From the NCBI RefSeq assembly GCF_011007365.1, contig NZ_WFKM01000004.1, positions 124,001-188,000 of the forward strand: a stretch of DNA of 64,000 nt, in the 5' to 3' direction. Below the pieces are notes generated by a model, which was given only the letters and a program-made list of their open reading frames with translations, was not told the DNA's origin and did no database searches. A program made the translations under genes and the position numbers. Positions 63,110-64,000 of the stretch are shown here, in pieces (positions within the stretch are counted from its first letter, which is position 1; each line of letters opens with the position of its first letter). This stretch comes from Sphingobacterium sp. xlx-96 (GTDB taxonomy: Bacteria > Bacteroidota > Bacteroidia > Sphingobacteriales > Sphingobacteriaceae).

Positions 63110-64000
63110 TTGGTCCGTAGTACGGTAGTCCGCACCAAGCCAGACCATTGTCGCTATCCGGTGATTGGTGTTCCGTGGGAACTACTCCACTTTACAGATT
63201 ACACCCTTTCCAGACAGCAGCGCAATATGGTCGGTGCGCACCTTCAATTATTTGAATTAGACATCCAAAAAGAGTCTTCGATTTACTTTACAATCCATAG
63301 GCCCAAGAAAATCCTGTTTTTCCTCTTTCATGGTTATGTGCGCTTTTACAACCTCGAAAACAAACAATTATCAGAAGCAGAAGGCCCCTGCTTCTACTTA
63401 AATTATAACCCTGTTTGCGAGGTTCAGATGGAGCTTACCAGAGGGAGCCTCAGCTTTCTAGCCATCACGTTAGACCGGGATTGGCCCATTGTCAACAACG
63501 AATACTTCCCTGCCTTTGCCCCACTGACCGAAATGTGGCAGTCAAGAAGTGGTAATTTTGTCGTTCTTGGACGGGTACCAATCACAAAAGCGATTGAAGA
63601 TATATTGATCAAGATTCGGTTATTACTCGTAGATAGTTTTGAAGACAACGTTCAAATCCTCAAATTGATCTCAGACTGTTTATCAAAATACCACTCTATG
63701 CTTATAGGCTCGGACGATTACAAAGAGTGGGACACCCTTCACAAGGGCAAGATCTTAAAGGACTATTTAAACAAGCATTTTCGAGATGATAGTGCCTGCC
63801 TTTCAGATCACATCCTTCGCGAACTCAGCTGGTCAGCATGGACATTACGAACCATAGCCCAGAAGACCCTAGGTTGTACCGTTTTTAAATACATCCTCAA
63901 ACTAAAAATGACTGCGGCAAGGGATCATTTAAAGTGTTCTTCCATCCTTATTAAAGATTTAGCTTTACAACTCGGATTTTCTGGTACGGAGCACTTTGTC
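63110..64000 (+). CDS. AraC-family regulator (3' truncated; start uncertain)
   Basis: The frame is open from 63056 to the window end. The sensor-like part contains KKILFFLFHGYVRFYNLENKQ and FAPLTEMWQS. The C-terminal AraC HTH begins near 63810 (ELSWSAWTLRTIAQKTLG, then SILIKDLALQLGFSGTEHF) and is cut by the window. No ATG occurs in frame before 63227, yet protein-like sequence (VRTKPDHCRYPVIGVPWELLHF) extends upstream of that point. TTG at 63110 is the first common alternative start and is used here; ATT at 63068 or GTG at 63161 are possible. It follows the helicase gene by about 50 bases and may regulate it. Confidence 0.72.
   Translation, partial: MVRSTVVRTKPDHCRYPVIGVPWELLHFTDYTLSRQQRNMVGAHLQLFELDIQKESSIYFTIHRPKKILFFLFHGYVRFYNLENKQLSEAEGPCFYLNYNPVCEVQMELTRGSLSFLAITLDRDWPIVNNEYFPAFAPLTEMWQSRSGNFVVLGRVPITKAIEDILIKIRLLLVDSFEDNVQILKLISDCLSKYHSMLIGSDDYKEWDTLHKGKILKDYLNKHFRDDSACLSDHILRELSWSAWTLRTIAQKTLGCTVFKYILKLKMTAARDHLKCSSILIKDLALQLGFSGTEHFV

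Overview
The window reads as a chromosomal segment of a Bacteroidota bacterium, most likely a member of the Sphingobacteriaceae (Sphingobacterium/Pedobacter type). The evidence is the AT-rich sequence, many Bacteroidota-type promoters (-7 box TAnnTTTG, -33 TTG), scarce Shine-Dalgarno sites, a futalosine menaquinone pathway (mqnE, mqnA), an S24 regulator-imuA-imuB-dnaE2 mutagenesis cassette, a fused cbb3 oxidase and a gyrA-TPR-TPR operon. The genus is inference. No rRNA, CRISPR array, prophage or intact insertion sequence was seen; one tRNA (Cys) is present.

Layout. 1-3.2 kb: end of a BNR/Ycf48-like propeller protein, BON-domain envelope proteins and a small PH-domain membrane protein. 2.3-8.7 kb: SOS-like mutasome, with a self-cleaving-type LexA-like repressor divergent from imuA-imuB-dnaE2 and paired operators between them. 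8.7-13.7 kb: a small RNA candidate, then psd, pyridoxal kinase and an ArgD-like aminotransferase divergent from a MocR regulator. 14-21.8 kb: glyA, a cbb3 oxidase cluster, tRNA-Cys, hemL and a HAD phosphatase. 21.8-27.1 kb: an unusual phosphoesterase fusion, a peptidoglycan amidase, a quinone reductase-like flavoprotein, a Crp-type regulator and a sulfatase. 27.1-30 kb: an AraC relic, a second copy of the small RNA candidate, amtB and arginase. 30-34.7 kb: DUF1697 protein, a possible ATT-start membrane protein, trimethylamine monooxygenase, YggS and small unknowns. 35-40 kb: lysC-lysA, serA and serC. 40-46.5 kb: gyrA with two paralogous TPR proteins, an esterase and a dihaem cytochrome. 46.5-59 kb: sbcDC, mqnE-phosphatase-mqnA, an MsbA-like exporter, an aromatic aminotransferase with tyrA, and two membrane-associated unknowns. 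59.3-64 kb: a 1239-residue RecQ-like helicase with large unassigned flanks, followed by an AraC regulator cut by the window end.

The most novel signal is a pair of short intergenic transcription units (8.72-8.82 kb and 27.40-27.48 kb). They share a TAnCTTTG box, a conserved 26-nt block with one mismatch, and a terminator hairpin whose stem sequence differs completely while the apical C[UCCCC]G loop is kept. This looks like a small RNA family. Other items worth attention are the paired TGTTAT-N5-ATAACA operators of the mutasome, an AT-rich inverted repeat threaded through the amtB promoter, a compound inverted repeat just before sbcD, the phosphoesterase fusion and the RecQ-like helicase.
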